NCBI GenBank assembly: GCA_947471745.1
Contig: CANJKZ010000423.1
Span: forward strand, 744,001 to 808,000
Direction of reading: 5' to 3'
DNA from: Closterium sp. Naga37s-1
Lineage: Eukaryota; Streptophyta; Zygnematophyceae; Desmidiales; Closteriaceae
Length of the DNA: 64,000 nucleotides
Below the pieces are notes generated by a model that did no database searches, was not told the DNA's origin, and saw nothing but the letters and a program-made list of their open reading frames with translations. This document shows positions 10,956 through 22,100 of the stretch, in pieces (position 1 is the first letter of the stretch; each line of letters begins with the position of its first letter). The position numbers were made by a program, and so were the translations under genes.

Positions 10956-11630
10956 ACCTTGTCATATTGTTGAACCATGGATGACCTGCATTGGAGTAAG
11001 TATAGAGGGAGGTTCTCTTGGTTGTCATTTGTGTATAGCTGCAACCATCATAAAGCTGGTAACCATTCCACCCCAGATCTTCCCCAGCAACAGAGTAAAC
11101 ACACCGCAGTTGCATGAAAGCACGACACCATGATCATGCAAACAAATAAAAACAAACCAGAAACCACACACTAAGAAGCACGTTGAATATGCAGAAGCAT
11201 AAGCCCACTATGGCCAGCATGAGCAGCAACACAAGACCGATTCTCAAGAAGAACAAAGCATAGCAAGCCGCAAATCGTGCCAGCAACAAAGCCTCACAGT
11301 AAATTCAGGCGAAAACTGCACGCTGTCATGCACACCTATCATTCAGAAAGCTGCCCTAACGCCTTCACTAGCACCGCACTCACCCAATGCCTCCAAAGCT
11401 GAGGGCCTTTCTTCCGGGTCCTTCCTCAGCAGGGCTCTCAGCAGATGCTTAGCCTCCTCAGACAGACCCGGCTCTTCAGAGTCAGCTCATTCCGTGCAAT
11501 ACCCTCTTGCATCAACTTCCCCTTTCCCTTCCTGCTGCCCCCGCCCTTGCTTTCAGCTTGCTCTTTGAAAACGGCTAGTAGCGTCGGCCAGGAGAGGGCG
11601 CCAGCCAGCATGGCGTGCAGCATGACGTTT
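10956..11630 (-). pseudogene. Kinase copy A: truncated, frameshifted Ser/Thr kinase C-lobe fragment
   Basis: The fragment 11630-11384 matches the second half of exon 4 of kinases B and C (LHAMLAGAL through to SALEALG). It has lost about 10 bp near 11463 relative to C, which shifts the frame. The 5' end stops abruptly at about 11630 in a purine-rich stretch, so all upstream exons are missing. The donor at 11383 and the following intron (to 10986) resemble intron 4 of C more than B. The last exon starts at 10985 (AG before it) and encodes GHPWFNNMT before running into Copia-1, where it would pick up LSETRQE and a stop. A dead duplicate. Confidence 0.85.
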
Positions 11631-11854
11631 TAAAAGAAGAAGAAGAAGAAAAAAAAACAATGCGGAAGTAGCAAGTACTCGTATCGCTGGCCTCTAGTGT
11701 ATTGCTGCCAGTTATGGAACCAGCGAGAGTATCACGCACTGTCTGCCAGAGAGGTGGATGGGGAGAAGAGGAGTGGGCTTGCGCTTGTGTAAGTTGCAGT
11801 CCAGGGTTGGTATTATAATATATAGTCGTTATATGTGTTACATAGGTTGTTTAG

Positions 11855-11982
11855 TTAAGCTAGCAATAGCGAATGAGACTGTACTGCTTCTCCCACATTA
11901 GTGCAGGCTGCATTGATGCACTGCTGAAAAGCTTTCTCCAGCTGTTGGCACTCCAGTGTGGCATTCTTCAACCACGAATGAT
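11855..11982 (-). other. Second copy of the last exon of kinase B (possible alternative terminal exon)
   Basis: Preceded by an AG acceptor (11983-11984), this 128-nt open exon starts in the same phase as the proximal last exon (12106-12042). It shares the WLKNAT.ECQQLEK core, but changes the start from GHPW to DHSW and extends to 42 codons, ending TAA at 11855-11857. It may be an alternative last exon or a remnant of a local duplication. The loss of the Pro of HPW argues for weaker constraint. Confidence 0.55.
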
Positions 11983-12041
11983 CTGGATTTGAGCAAACAT
12001 GTTGATGTATGAGTCGAGTCGAAAGTCGTCTGCTGCTGTAT

Positions 12042-15000
12042 TCAGTGATGAGTCACTTTCTCCAGCTGTTGGCACTCCTGTGTGGCATTCTTCAACCACG
12101 GATGACCTGCAATGGAGCAAGCATGAAAAGAAGGAGGGTTCTCTCAGCTGTTTTATCGGGCAGAAACGTAACCGTCATAAAGCAGTGAGCATTCCACCCA
12201 AAACGCTTGTCCAGAACAGAATCAGCACTGAACAACTGCATGTAAGCAGTAGAGCATCATCATGCGGCTGCTAGGTGCTGCGTCATACTGCTTACATGCA
12301 TGAACATCATCGTGCATGAAAGCCCTTCATGCATCATCACAGTCGCGACGGCTTTCATGGTTTGACGTTGCTTGCGTGCATCATGATGCGTGGGGGCTTT
12401 CATGAACGTCATCACGCATGCAAGCAACGTCAAACCATGAAAGCAGTGGCATTCGTGCAAGAGTTGCCACAGAATGGTAGTGCAAACAGAAACACAAAGT
12501 TGATCGTCTGATCAGCAACACGTGACAATGACTGCCAACCATGCATGTTCTCATCATAGTTGCGTAGTAAATGCAACGGCAGCACCAGACCATGCACACC
12601 TACTATTCTGGAGGCACTCGCAGTCCTTATAGCACCACACGTACCCAATGCCTCACTGCACCGCACTAGCCCAGCACCCAATACCACAGAACCGCACCGC
12701 ACCCAATGCATAGCAGCACCGCACTCACCCAATGCCTCTAAAGCCGAGGGTCTTTCCGCCGGGTCCTTCCTCAGCAAGGCTCTCAGCAGATGCTTAGCCT
12801 CCTCCGACACACCCCTCCACACCCGGCTCTTCAGTTTAAGCTCGTTCCGTGCAATTCCCTCCTGCATCGTCGTCGCCTTCCCCTTCCTGCTACCGCCGCT
12901 CATGCTTTCAGCCTCCTCTTTGAACTCGTCTGGTAGCGCCGCCCAGGAGGGAAGGGCGCCAGCTAGCATGGCGTGCAGGACGACTCCGGCGCTCCAGACG
13001 TCCGCCTTGGCGTTGTAGGGTGCTTTCATGGCCACCTCTGGTGCCATGTACTCTGATGTGCCTGCGCTGTCCGTGCATACACCCTCTGAAACCAGGGATT
13101 TGGGTGAAAAGGTTCAGTTGGGAGAGAAGGGCCAGAATGAGTACACACAAGTGCTGGATCCGAGAACAGTAGGAACAAGAAGGGGGAAAAAAAAACAGAA
13201 AAAAAACAAAAAACAAAAACAAAAACAAAAAAACAAAAACAAAAACAAAAGCAAAAAGAAGGCTGACCAGTTCGACCCTTACCCTCATTGAGAAATCCAG
13301 CCACTCCAAAGTCACTGAGCTTGATCCTCACATCCCCGTCGCGCGATTGATGCGGTACCCGGTCGCACAGGAGGATGTTTTCGGGCTTCACATCGCGGTG
13401 AAGCACACCGAGGGAGTGGCAGTGGTGGAGAGCGTTCAGCAGTTGTCTCATCACGGATGCGGCTTGTTGCTCAGTGAGTCGGCCTTTGGGGGCGCTTTGT
13501 ATGAAGTCGAAGAGATCACCACCGTTGCAGAGTTCCATGACGAGATGAACGGCCTGGATGAGAGGGAGTTGAACGGGAGTCGAAGAGTAGAGAGGAAGGG
13601 TCAGGAAGAAGGGATCGGCATGATTGTTGTGGTGCTAATGAGGGCTTTTTTGAAGTGAAATACGAAAGAAACGTTGCAGGGGAAGACGTTTCACATACCT
13701 TGTGGTCCTCAAACACTTCGTGGACTTGCACAACTCCGTAGTGTGATTTCAGAAGGTCCATGAGGAGAACCTCTGTGCGCAAATCCGATACCTCACTTTG
13801 ATTCTGCAAGAACAATGACACAGAATATAGGGCAAGGTGGAGCATCATTAGTCAAAATGGACCCATGAGGAGGAGCAAGATTAGAATTATTACAAGCACC
13901 AGTTTCCTCTGTAATGGGATATTGGGATATTGCTTACCGTGATATTTGATTTGTGAATAGTCTTGCAAGCGAACACTGTTCCAGTGCTCCATTCCATGCA
14001 TTTTCTGATTTCGCCGCTTCCTCCCTCGCCGATCTTCTCCTTGCTGATGTGGAACTTATCCCTCACGCAACTGTATCGGATGCCCAGCATGCGCTCTCGC
14101 AGCTGTAGTTGACGTGGCGAGCATGGCACAGAATCAACTTTTTGGCCGAAGCTGCGTCCAGGTGTGCTGAAGTTGATCGGCTGACGTGGGGAAGGAGCTG
14201 GAACTGAGGGGACGTCATTGGTGGCTGGGGTGATGGCCCCACCCACTCCGGTTTCCCTGCTGGAGTTCGCATGGACGAGGAGCCTCATGTTTCGCATGGA
14301 GGAGGGAGAGGGAGCACCGCTGCTGCTAAATCCTTCGCAGAAATTCGTTGAGTGTTTGTCGTCAGCAACTGATGAGACCCTGCTTCGCCATTCCGTAGCA
14401 CCCACGAGTTTCATATTTTCTGTGCTTCTCGTGAAAAGATTAGTAGTCGAGGTTAGCGAGGTGCTGCTGCTGCTTCTGGGAGGCGGTTTGTCGTGACGAG
14501 GGTGCTCTCCGCGAGGCGAAACGACACCACCTGGCCGCAGAGGCGGCTGCGGAGTTCGCGGACCTCGAACAAAATCGAATTCCTGGCTCTGGACGAGCAT
14601 GCGGTGCGCATATCTCCGAGGCACAGGCGACACCGGCAGCAGAGCAGGAGGACTAGACATCGAAATGGTATTGGGGGTCCGATCCGACCTGCTACAAATA
14701 CCACTACTAGTAGCAGTAGTAGTAGCGTCATCATAAAGACTGGCGCGATCCATCCCGGCCAAATCGATGTTTGACGACGAGCGGAAAGGTCGCGCGGATA
14801 CCCGTCCATTGAGATGGCGCCGCACCGAAATGGCGGCGTGAGGGTGATTCGCAACGGCTCTTGACAGTGGACTTGGGGGGCTGCCTGCGCCGCCGCCTGA
14901 GGCGCCGGCATCTTTGGCGTTCGCGACGGCGGCGCTTTCAGGCTCAGATTCCGACGAGTCGTCGCGAATGGGCATGAATTCCTGGCTGCTTGGGGGCGAC

Positions 15001-15899
15001 TCGATGCGCATCGGCGGCGGCGCAGCGCCGCAGACGCTTCGAGAAGCAGGAATTTTAGTACCGAACTGACGGCAGCCATCGCCGCGGGCGGCGTAACGAG
15101 CCGTTGTCATCGTGATCATGCTGTCAAGCCGCGCTGGAACGGAGGGTGGTCTGACGAGCTGACGCGGTCGCTGCGACTGCCTGAACCCTTGGCCTCTCGA
15201 AATCCCCGCTGGCGACTTCGGCGGTAGTAGGGTGCTTGGGCTACCACCAGAAGGTGTAGTACATGCAGCAGCAGGAGCTGCTGCTGCTGCTGCTGCTGCT
15301 GCTGCCGCGGCAGTGGTACGAGAAGCGGCGCCGGGAGAAGTAGCAAGAGCAGCATTGTTATGAGGATCATAGGACGATGAGAGCTTCGGCGGTTCTCTAC
15401 AGTCACTGGACAGCATTTCACTACTACCGTAGTAACAGTGACTGCTCGTAGCGGGGAAGAGCTCAAGAACGGCATATCCGCCGCGCGCCTCGATCTCTTG
15501 CTGGAGGCGATCGAGCTGGAGAAGCAGCTGCGGGTGCGGCCGCGAGTTGAGCTTCAGTTTGCTCGGCGCAGCTGGCTGGTTGCCTGCATTGCTGCATGAG
15601 GATCCGCCGCGCGCCGCGATATCTTGTTGAAGGGGATCATCGAGCTGCGGGTGCTGTCGCGAGTTGAGCGCCAGCTTGCTCGGCTCAGCACGCGTGCTGT
15701 CAGGCGGGCCGCTTATGGAACCGGCGCCGTGCGCTTCGCCGGCCTCTGCAGCAGGCATTGCTTCGGGGTGCGCCGCGGAAGTACTACACGCGGCGGAGTT
15801 GACGGCCGTACTGCCAGGATGAAAGCAGAACGCATCTCTGACGGGTGGAGGGGCTTTGAGCTTGTAATCTTCCGCCATGATCCGTGCGACTGAAAGCAT
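12042..15899 (-). CDS. Kinase B: CAMK-like Ser/Thr protein kinase with a long disordered N-terminus (five exons)
   Basis: Proposed exons are 15899-13938, 13803-13699, 13553-13283, 13085-12729 and 12106-12042, with GT-AG introns and phases 0, 0, 1, 1; the product is about 919 aa. Residues 1 to about 615 are low-complexity (Ser, Pro, Ala, poly-Ala/poly-Gln). The kinase domain begins at [19 protein letters not shown] (Gly loop) with FACKTI as the VAIK motif at the end of exon 1. [11 protein letters not shown] and SDFGVAG lie in exon 3, GTSEYMAPE and ADVWSAGV in exon 4, and GHPWL in the last exon. Every catalytic residue I can check is present, so it should phosphorylate Ser/Thr substrates. The CAMK-type layout is family-level inference. 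The start could also be the next Met (MAEDYKL). Substrate unknown. Confidence 0.85.
12351..12444. repeat. Inverted repeat (29-nt arms) in intron 4 of kinase B
   Basis: Arms 12351-12379 and 12416-12444 are complementary with one mismatch (GCTTTCATGGTTTGACGTTG and so on), separated by a 36-nt loop rich in CATCATG words. The transcript of either strand could fold into a hairpin. Several nearby ATGCATCATCA words suggest local duplication. Confidence 0.85.
13182..13262. repeat. (CAAAAA)n-rich tract in intron 3 of kinase B
   Basis: The plus strand is A-rich with regular C's, giving a pyrimidine/T-rich tract on the coding strand between the exon 3 donor and the exon 4 acceptor. Confidence 0.8.
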
Positions 15900-16498
15900 T
15901 TTGTCTGAGAATCTGCGTGTCTGGCGTTATGTAATGAATCATTCATGGAACTGATGGATAAAGAAATAATCGTGTGAGAGCAACTCGGAAATGGCTGTGA
16001 GAGGAAAAGTGAGGCAAGGAAAAAGACTGCTTTCGTAACAATTGCTGAGTTGGAGCATTTATCATGATGGCGGCGACAAACCGACCAATCAAGCCCCAGT
16101 GTCGTTTCTAGTCGTGTGCTGCTGTTCACTCAGATGCAGTAGTACAATTAATGTGTAGTCCTGGATCAGGCCGCAAGGGGAGTTGCTGAACCAGGGAGGA
16201 AAGGCAGAAGCAAGGGGAAAAGGCAGCAGAAACAGGGAGACGATGGGGGAGCAGGAGTTGCAGGGCGCATCCCTTCACCAAATCCTCCGTCCGCCCGCTT
16301 TCTGTTGCGAATGTTTGAAAAACTATCCCCTACTCCTAAAACAGTGTCTGTTCTATAGCCTGCTGGATGGAATGGTGTATGCTGTTCATATCCAAGAGGC
16401 CGGGACGGGGGGAGGGGAATGAGCGAGTGACAAATGCTCGCACCCTGGCAAACCTGGTAGCTAGAAACCCGTTGTTTATCCGTGACTGGAACATGTGT
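15900..16498. other. Upstream region of kinase B; no gene
   Basis: The stretch before the kinase B start has no recognisable coding sequence and must hold its promoter and 5' UTR. No convincing TATA box is assignable. It ends at the target duplication of a fold-back element. Confidence 0.5.
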
Positions 16499-16507
16499 CA
16501 GAATGTA

Positions 16508-16787
16508 GGGTAATTACCTTCTGGATAACCAGCATCGAACCCGCTGACGTCAGAAGTCACCTACGTGGCTCGATGGTACCCGTCAGATCATGCGCACCCC
16601 TTCGTGGTACCCATCTTCCCTTCGTGGTACCCATCACCACGCAGGGAAGATGGGTACCACGGAGGGAAGATGGGTACCACGAAGGTACCACGAAGGGGCG
16701 CGCAAGATCTGACAGGTACCATCGAGCCACGTAAGTGACTGCAGGCGTCAGTGGGCTCAATGCTGGTTACCCAAAAGGTAATTACCC
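16508..16787. mobile_element. Fold-back TIR element, 280 bp, with 9-bp target duplication
   Basis: The element is nearly one large palindrome. It starts GGGTAATTACCTTCTGGATA and ends with the complement of GGGTAATTACCTTTTGGGTA, and complementarity continues through about 120 bp on each side (CCAGCAT, ACGTGGCTCGATGGTACC, CCCCTTCGTGGTACC). The flanks are a perfect 9-bp repeat, CAGAATGTA (16499-16507 and 16788-16796). A 9-bp duplication and long TIRs are typical of Mutator-like non-autonomous elements; class assignment is inference. There is no coding capacity. Confidence 0.88.
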
Positions 16788-16796
16788 CAGAATGTA

Positions 16797-17301
16797 CCAT
16801 ATATAAATCGGGTCCTAAACCCTTTCGGGCACGTCATGCAAGTTAGAGTTCGCAACTGCATAAACTGACCCGCGCAAGTGTGGTCTCTAATAGCATGTGG
16901 AAATTTTGTGACACTGATAGATATTCCCTAGCTTCTAGGTGTGTGACATAAAACGCCGAAACTGCTTGGGTGCCTCTGAAATTATCGTTAACCAGCTTCA
17001 TGAAACATTTTGTAAATTGAGGACAACAAGCACTAAAGATTCTATATGTTTTGAAGTACCTTGACACTGCGCCTTGTGAAAACAAAAATAGTAGCTCTCT
17101 GATTGGGCATTCTCGTTGCCATGTCAGAAACTGTAGCCCCCAGAATTTTGTGTGGTGGAAAAGCTAAAACCTAAAGCAAGGGATACAGTGTACAAAAAAC
17201 AATTACACCCGATGCTCAACCCCTGCGCGCGAATTTTCCCTTTCCGTCATGGAAAGTCTGCACCCGTGTTTTTTTACCAGCCAGTAGCACCCACATTACA
17301 A
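16797..17301. other. Intergenic sequence, nothing recognised
   Basis: Short frames only. The last five bases (17297-17301, TACAA) are the target duplication of Copia-2. Confidence 0.5.
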
Positions 17302-17425
17302 TGAGAAGAAACAAGGAATGAAATGACTAAAGGAAAGTTGGGTACAAAAGCAAACCCTAGAAAACTGTACCCCATATGTGCTACCCCACTATAGCCTACA
17401 GTAGCTATGTCATATAAATCTGACA
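17302..17425 (-). repeat. 3' LTR of Copia-2 (124 bp)
   Basis: In element orientation it starts TGTCAGATTTATATGAC and ends TTGTTTCTTCTCA. One base differs from the 5' LTR. Confidence 0.95.
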
Positions 17426-17632
17426 CACCCCCATAGGCAAAGTGGGGGAGAACAAGGGGTCACAAGACCAGTCAAACAAAGCAAAACAAGCTCAGGGTGG
17501 ATCACAAAGTCACCACACATTCCGAGCACAAGTTCAAGGCCACAAGGCCAGTTCACATGCAGGATTGCATATATATATAAGGCTAGACAAGCAAGAGCAG
17601 GTGTATATATATATGCAACAGTACAAGCAAGG
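17426..17632 (-). other. Copia-2 3' UTR and polypurine tract
   Basis: It contains two TATATATATA blocks as in Copia-1 and ends with the CTTTGCCTATGGGGGTG tract next to the LTR. Confidence 0.7.
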
Positions 17633-19162
17633 TCAAGGGGTGAGCAAGTGAGGCAAGGTAGGCACAAGACCCAGCTGAGTACAGAAGCGCTGATGATCAC
17701 AAGGCGGAAGTGCCTTGGTGAAGATATCAGCAGTGTTGGCCTCAGAGGCCACGTACGCAAGCCGTAGCTGACCACGCTGCTGTAGCTCACGAGCAAGGAA
17801 GTAGCGGAGAGCAATGTGCTTCGTTCTGTGCTCCAGTCTCTGCTCTCGACACAAGGCCAGCATGGCCTTGTTGTCTACGTACAGCACTGGAGGAGAACGA
17901 GGCGGCTCTCCGAGGTCAGTGAGCAGGTAGGTGAGCCAGCGAAGCTCCTGTGCAGCCATGGCCCCGGCGTAGATCTCAGCCTCACAACTGGAGCCGAGAA
18001 CAGAAGACGAGCGGGTAGCCCGCCACGAAACAGAGCCGGAACCAAGGCTGAAGGTGTAACCCTGTGACGACCGCTGCGTAGCCTGGTCGTCAGCCCAAGA
18101 AGCGTCTGCGTGCCCAGTGAGGACCACTGGACTCTGCCCTCCAAGTACAAGCCCCATGCCTGACGTACTGCACAAGTAGCGCAACACCCTCTTCGCTGAA
18201 GCCATGTGCTCCGGTCTGTGTCTCCCAGGAGCAACATAGCGTGCAAGAATGCTAAGAGGGTATGCAAGGTCAGGTCGTGTGCAGGTCATCAGGTACATGA
18301 GGCAGCCAACAAGCTCTGGGTACGGGCCACTCGACTCTACGGACTCATCCGAAGGCAGAGCTGAGAGCGAGTGGCGAGTAGGCAGAGGAGTGGCCTGAGG
18401 CGAGGAGTACGTGAAGCCGAAGCGCTGAAGGACCTGCTGCACCATGTGTGACTGAGTCAGGGTAATGGTGCGGCGTGCTCTGTCCCGGGTGATCTGCAAG
18501 CCAAGGTAGCTGCGCAGTTCACCCAGGTCTGTGCCCGTGTGTCTCTTCTGCAGCTCGGACTTCACGTAGGCGAGTCCAGCAGTGTCAGCTGTGGCGAAGA
18601 CCAAGTCGTCGACGTACACGAGGATGTAGAACGGCGGCAAAGAAGTGTCGGTGCGCAGAAACAGCGACGGGTCGGTGGTAGAGGGAGCAAACCCAAGAGC
18701 CGCAAGTGTAGTTCTCAGTGTGTCGTGCCACTCACGCGGTGCCTGGCGGAGACCGTAGACTGGCCGCCGGAGGCTCCACTGGGTGCCAGGAGGAAAGGAC
18801 CCAGTGAAGCCAGGTGGGCGACGCAGCCAGATCTCCTCGTGCAGGCTGCCCTGCAAGAAAGCAGTGCTGAAGTCAAGAGAGTGCAGCTCGTAGTCGCGGT
18901 GAGCAGCTATGTGCAGCAGTACCCGAAGAGTGGTCATCTTCGGGGTGGGAGAGAAGGTCTGAAAGTAGTCAACTCCCTGCCGCTGACTGAAGCCACGAGC
19001 CACGTAACGCGCCTTGAAGACAGGCGGAGAACCCGGCGGCCGCTTCACCCTGAAAATCCACATGCCACTGACGATGTTCGCCCCAGGCGGGGGAACCTCG
19101 TCAACGTAGGTGCCTGTGGACTTCCAGGAAGCCATCTCTGCGTCCATAGCTGCCTGCCACTA
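17633..19162 (-). CDS. Copia-2 reverse transcriptase and RNase H
   Basis: This is in frame with the upstream Gag-Pol ORF; the only interruption is the TAG at 19160-19162. Domains in order: MDAEMASWKSTGTYV, FKARYVARGFSQ, DFSTAFLQG, YGLRQAPREWH, catalytic YVDD, GYTFSLGSGSVSW, then RNase H with SSCEAEIYA, LYVDNKAMLAL and RTKHIALRYF, ending LGLVPTLPHLLTP. Active-site segments are intact. In isolation the first Met is at 19147, but the natural product would be the Pol part of a polyprotein. Confidence 0.93.
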
Positions 19163-22100
19163 AGAGGAGTAGGGACCCTCTATCGCCTCCGCGTAAGAGC
19201 GCGGAGTCGGGATGTCAAGTGCATCCGGGTCTCCCTCAGGGGTAAGCAGTACGGACACGAGATGAGGTGAAGCAGCAGCCAGACACTGGAACTCCTCCTG
19301 CCTGTCCTCAAGGACGTCCGTGCCAAGGGCACACTCACCCCCGACGGACGGAGGACAGACAGACTCAGACTCAGCAACAAGACTAGCAGCGTAGTCTAGA
19401 CGACAGCGAGCAGCAAAGTCGACGAGCTCAGCAACTAGGGCAGACGCAGCAGTGGACTCAAAGGAAGGGTCAGTGACAACAGTAGCAAGGAGACGCGTGA
19501 CAGTCGGACTGGCAGCACGAAGGGAGTCCGACTCCGGGTCAGGAAGAGCAGGAAGAGAGAACTCAGGAGGAGAAGGCAAAGGGGCACGCAGAGGAGCAGT
19601 GGACGGACGCAGAGACATCCGGTGCGTGCCAGGGACAGGAGGAGGACGCTGACGCGAACCACGACCACTAGTGCGAGCAGCACGGACAGGCGACGCAGTG
19701 CGAGACGCAGGCTCACGACGTTCAGTAAGACCTCCAGTAGGACCAGTGTAGGGAGAAGGAGCGGGCAGTGGGGAGGCCGGCTGTAACTGTAACTGTGACG
19801 GGACAGGCTGTGGACACTCTAAGGGAGGAGGAGGACCAGTAGAAGGCGGGAGACCAAGAACCTGCTGAAGGAGCGGAACGAAGTACGGCCGAGGCCGCGA
19901 GGCGACTCCAGACACAGCAGGGACAGCACCAGTACCCCCAGCGGCAGCACCAGCGCCAGCAGCACCTCCAGCTCCAGTACCTCCAGCAGCACCAGTAGCA
20001 CCCCCAGTAGGACCGCCTCCAGGACCGACAGCAGTAGTCTCAGCGCCAACACCCTCAGCAGCTCCAGCTCCAGTCGTACCCGCAGGCCCAGCAGCTCCAG
20101 TACTCCCAGTACGAGCACCTCCGGGACCCGCGGCACCAGCACCCTCAGCAGCCGAAGAACCTCCAGCTCCAGCAGCATGCCTCCAGCGCCGGGCAAACCA
20201 CTCGCGCAGCTCCTGTGGAGAGAGTGGCTCCTGCCGAGACGAAGCACCCGGAGAACCTCCAGGCTCAGCACCGCCAGACGCCACACGAGCAGGCCCAGCT
20301 CCCTCAGGCTCCGCACCCCCAGGCTCAGCACCTCCAGGCGTAGCACCCCCAGGCTCAGCACCCCCAGGCTCAGCACCCCCAGTAGTAGCACCCCCAGGCT
20401 CAGCACCCCCAGGCTCAGGACCCCCAGTAGTAGCACCCTCAGGCTCAGCACCCCCAGGCGTAGCACCCACACGCTCAGCACCCCCAGAGTCAGCACCCCC
20501 AGGCTCAGCACCCTCAGCAGCACCAGAGTCACCAGTAACCTCGACAGGCTCGACTGCGTCTACCTGGGACACACCTGAAGGGGCAGGACCCTGAGGGGGG
20601 AGGGGGTCTACCGGGGGGGGACCTGGCACAAGGAAGAGCGGTGGCGGAGGGAGGGACGGAGTGCGGTAGGGGAAGAGGCGGTAGTAGGGGACCGACTCGT
20701 CAAACGTGACGTCCTGGGAGGACAGAACACGGCGAGAGGTGGGGTGGTAGAACTGCCACCCTGGCGCGTCAGGGGGGAAGCCAAGGAAGACGCAAGGAGC
20801 AGCACGAGGGGACAGCTTGTCCGCAGACAAGTCGCGGACAAACGCCCGAGATCCCCAGACACGGAACGCAGACGCATCGCCAACCTTCCCCGTCCACAGC
20901 AACGCTGGGGAGGTCTCCGGCATGGAGACCCTGGGGTGAAGGTTGATCTGATGCGCCGCATACCGAACCGCAAACGGCCACAGAAAATGGGGGGCAGCCG
21001 CATGCATCATGGACGTACGGGCGACGTCCATGACCATGCCAATGCGGCGCTCAGCAATCCCATTTTGCTGTGGAGAGTCCGGAAGCGTGAAGGTCTGGCG
21101 GATGCCTCGTGCACGACAGTAGGCTCGCAGAAGGCCAGAGGAGAACTCTCCACCTCTATCAGAGTGCAGACGCAGAACAGGAAAGTCCGAGCCGAAGCTC
21201 TGCCTGAGCTGGAGACGAGCTGCGCGGATCCAGTCGATCAACACCTCAGTGACATCACCCTTGCTGCGCAAGGGGAAGACTGTGGTGTAACGCGAGTAGT
21301 CGTCAACCACCAGCAGGAAGTAGCGCTCGTGACCCTGTCCACGGACGCGGGCCGGGCCCCACACGTCCATGTGAAGCGTCTGCAGCGGGGCCTCTGTCGG
21401 AGGAAACTGGGAGGAGTGAGGGGCAGCCCGCTGCCGCCCCTCGACACAGGGGACGCAGGTAGGGCCAGGTCCCGGAGGAAGGGGAGGGAGGGACCGGGGA
21501 AGACCAGAGACAAGGACACGGGAGGCCATGCCTCGGAGACGAAGCAGGGAGGGGTGACCAAGGCGGTGGTGCCAGAGGAGAGTCTCGTGAGACAGAAGGC
21601 GACACGAACAGGGGGCAGACTCAGGACCAGACCTGGACGCTGCAGCAAACACCTGACCCGACGCAGCTACCTGACCAGACGCAGTGACTGGAGGAGACGC
21701 AGTGGTCAGTGTGTACAGGCTCGACCCCGGCCGACGTGTAAACGTGGCCAGGTGTCGGCCTGTGCGAGCGTCCGTGCAGTGGGTCACCCGCTGACTCGCA
21801 GGAGTGAACTGGTGAACCCCCGCATCCTGTAGGTCAGCACCACTCACCAAGTTCGTAGAGAACGAGGGGAGGTAAAGACCAGACAGGGTGCCAGAGGGGG
21901 CCGCCGGACACGGGAGGACAGTGGAGAAGTGAGCAAGGACAGGACCCCCAGAGGGGTCTGCCAGAGAGACTGCAACTGGCCGGCCAAGCGGCGTGAGTCT
22001 GGTGCGGTCTCGAAAGAAGGAGCGAGAAGCCCCCGAGTCAAGGGTGAAGGTGTGGGAGGCCGAAGCCGACGCAGAACCTGAGAGAGCAGACTCACCAGCA

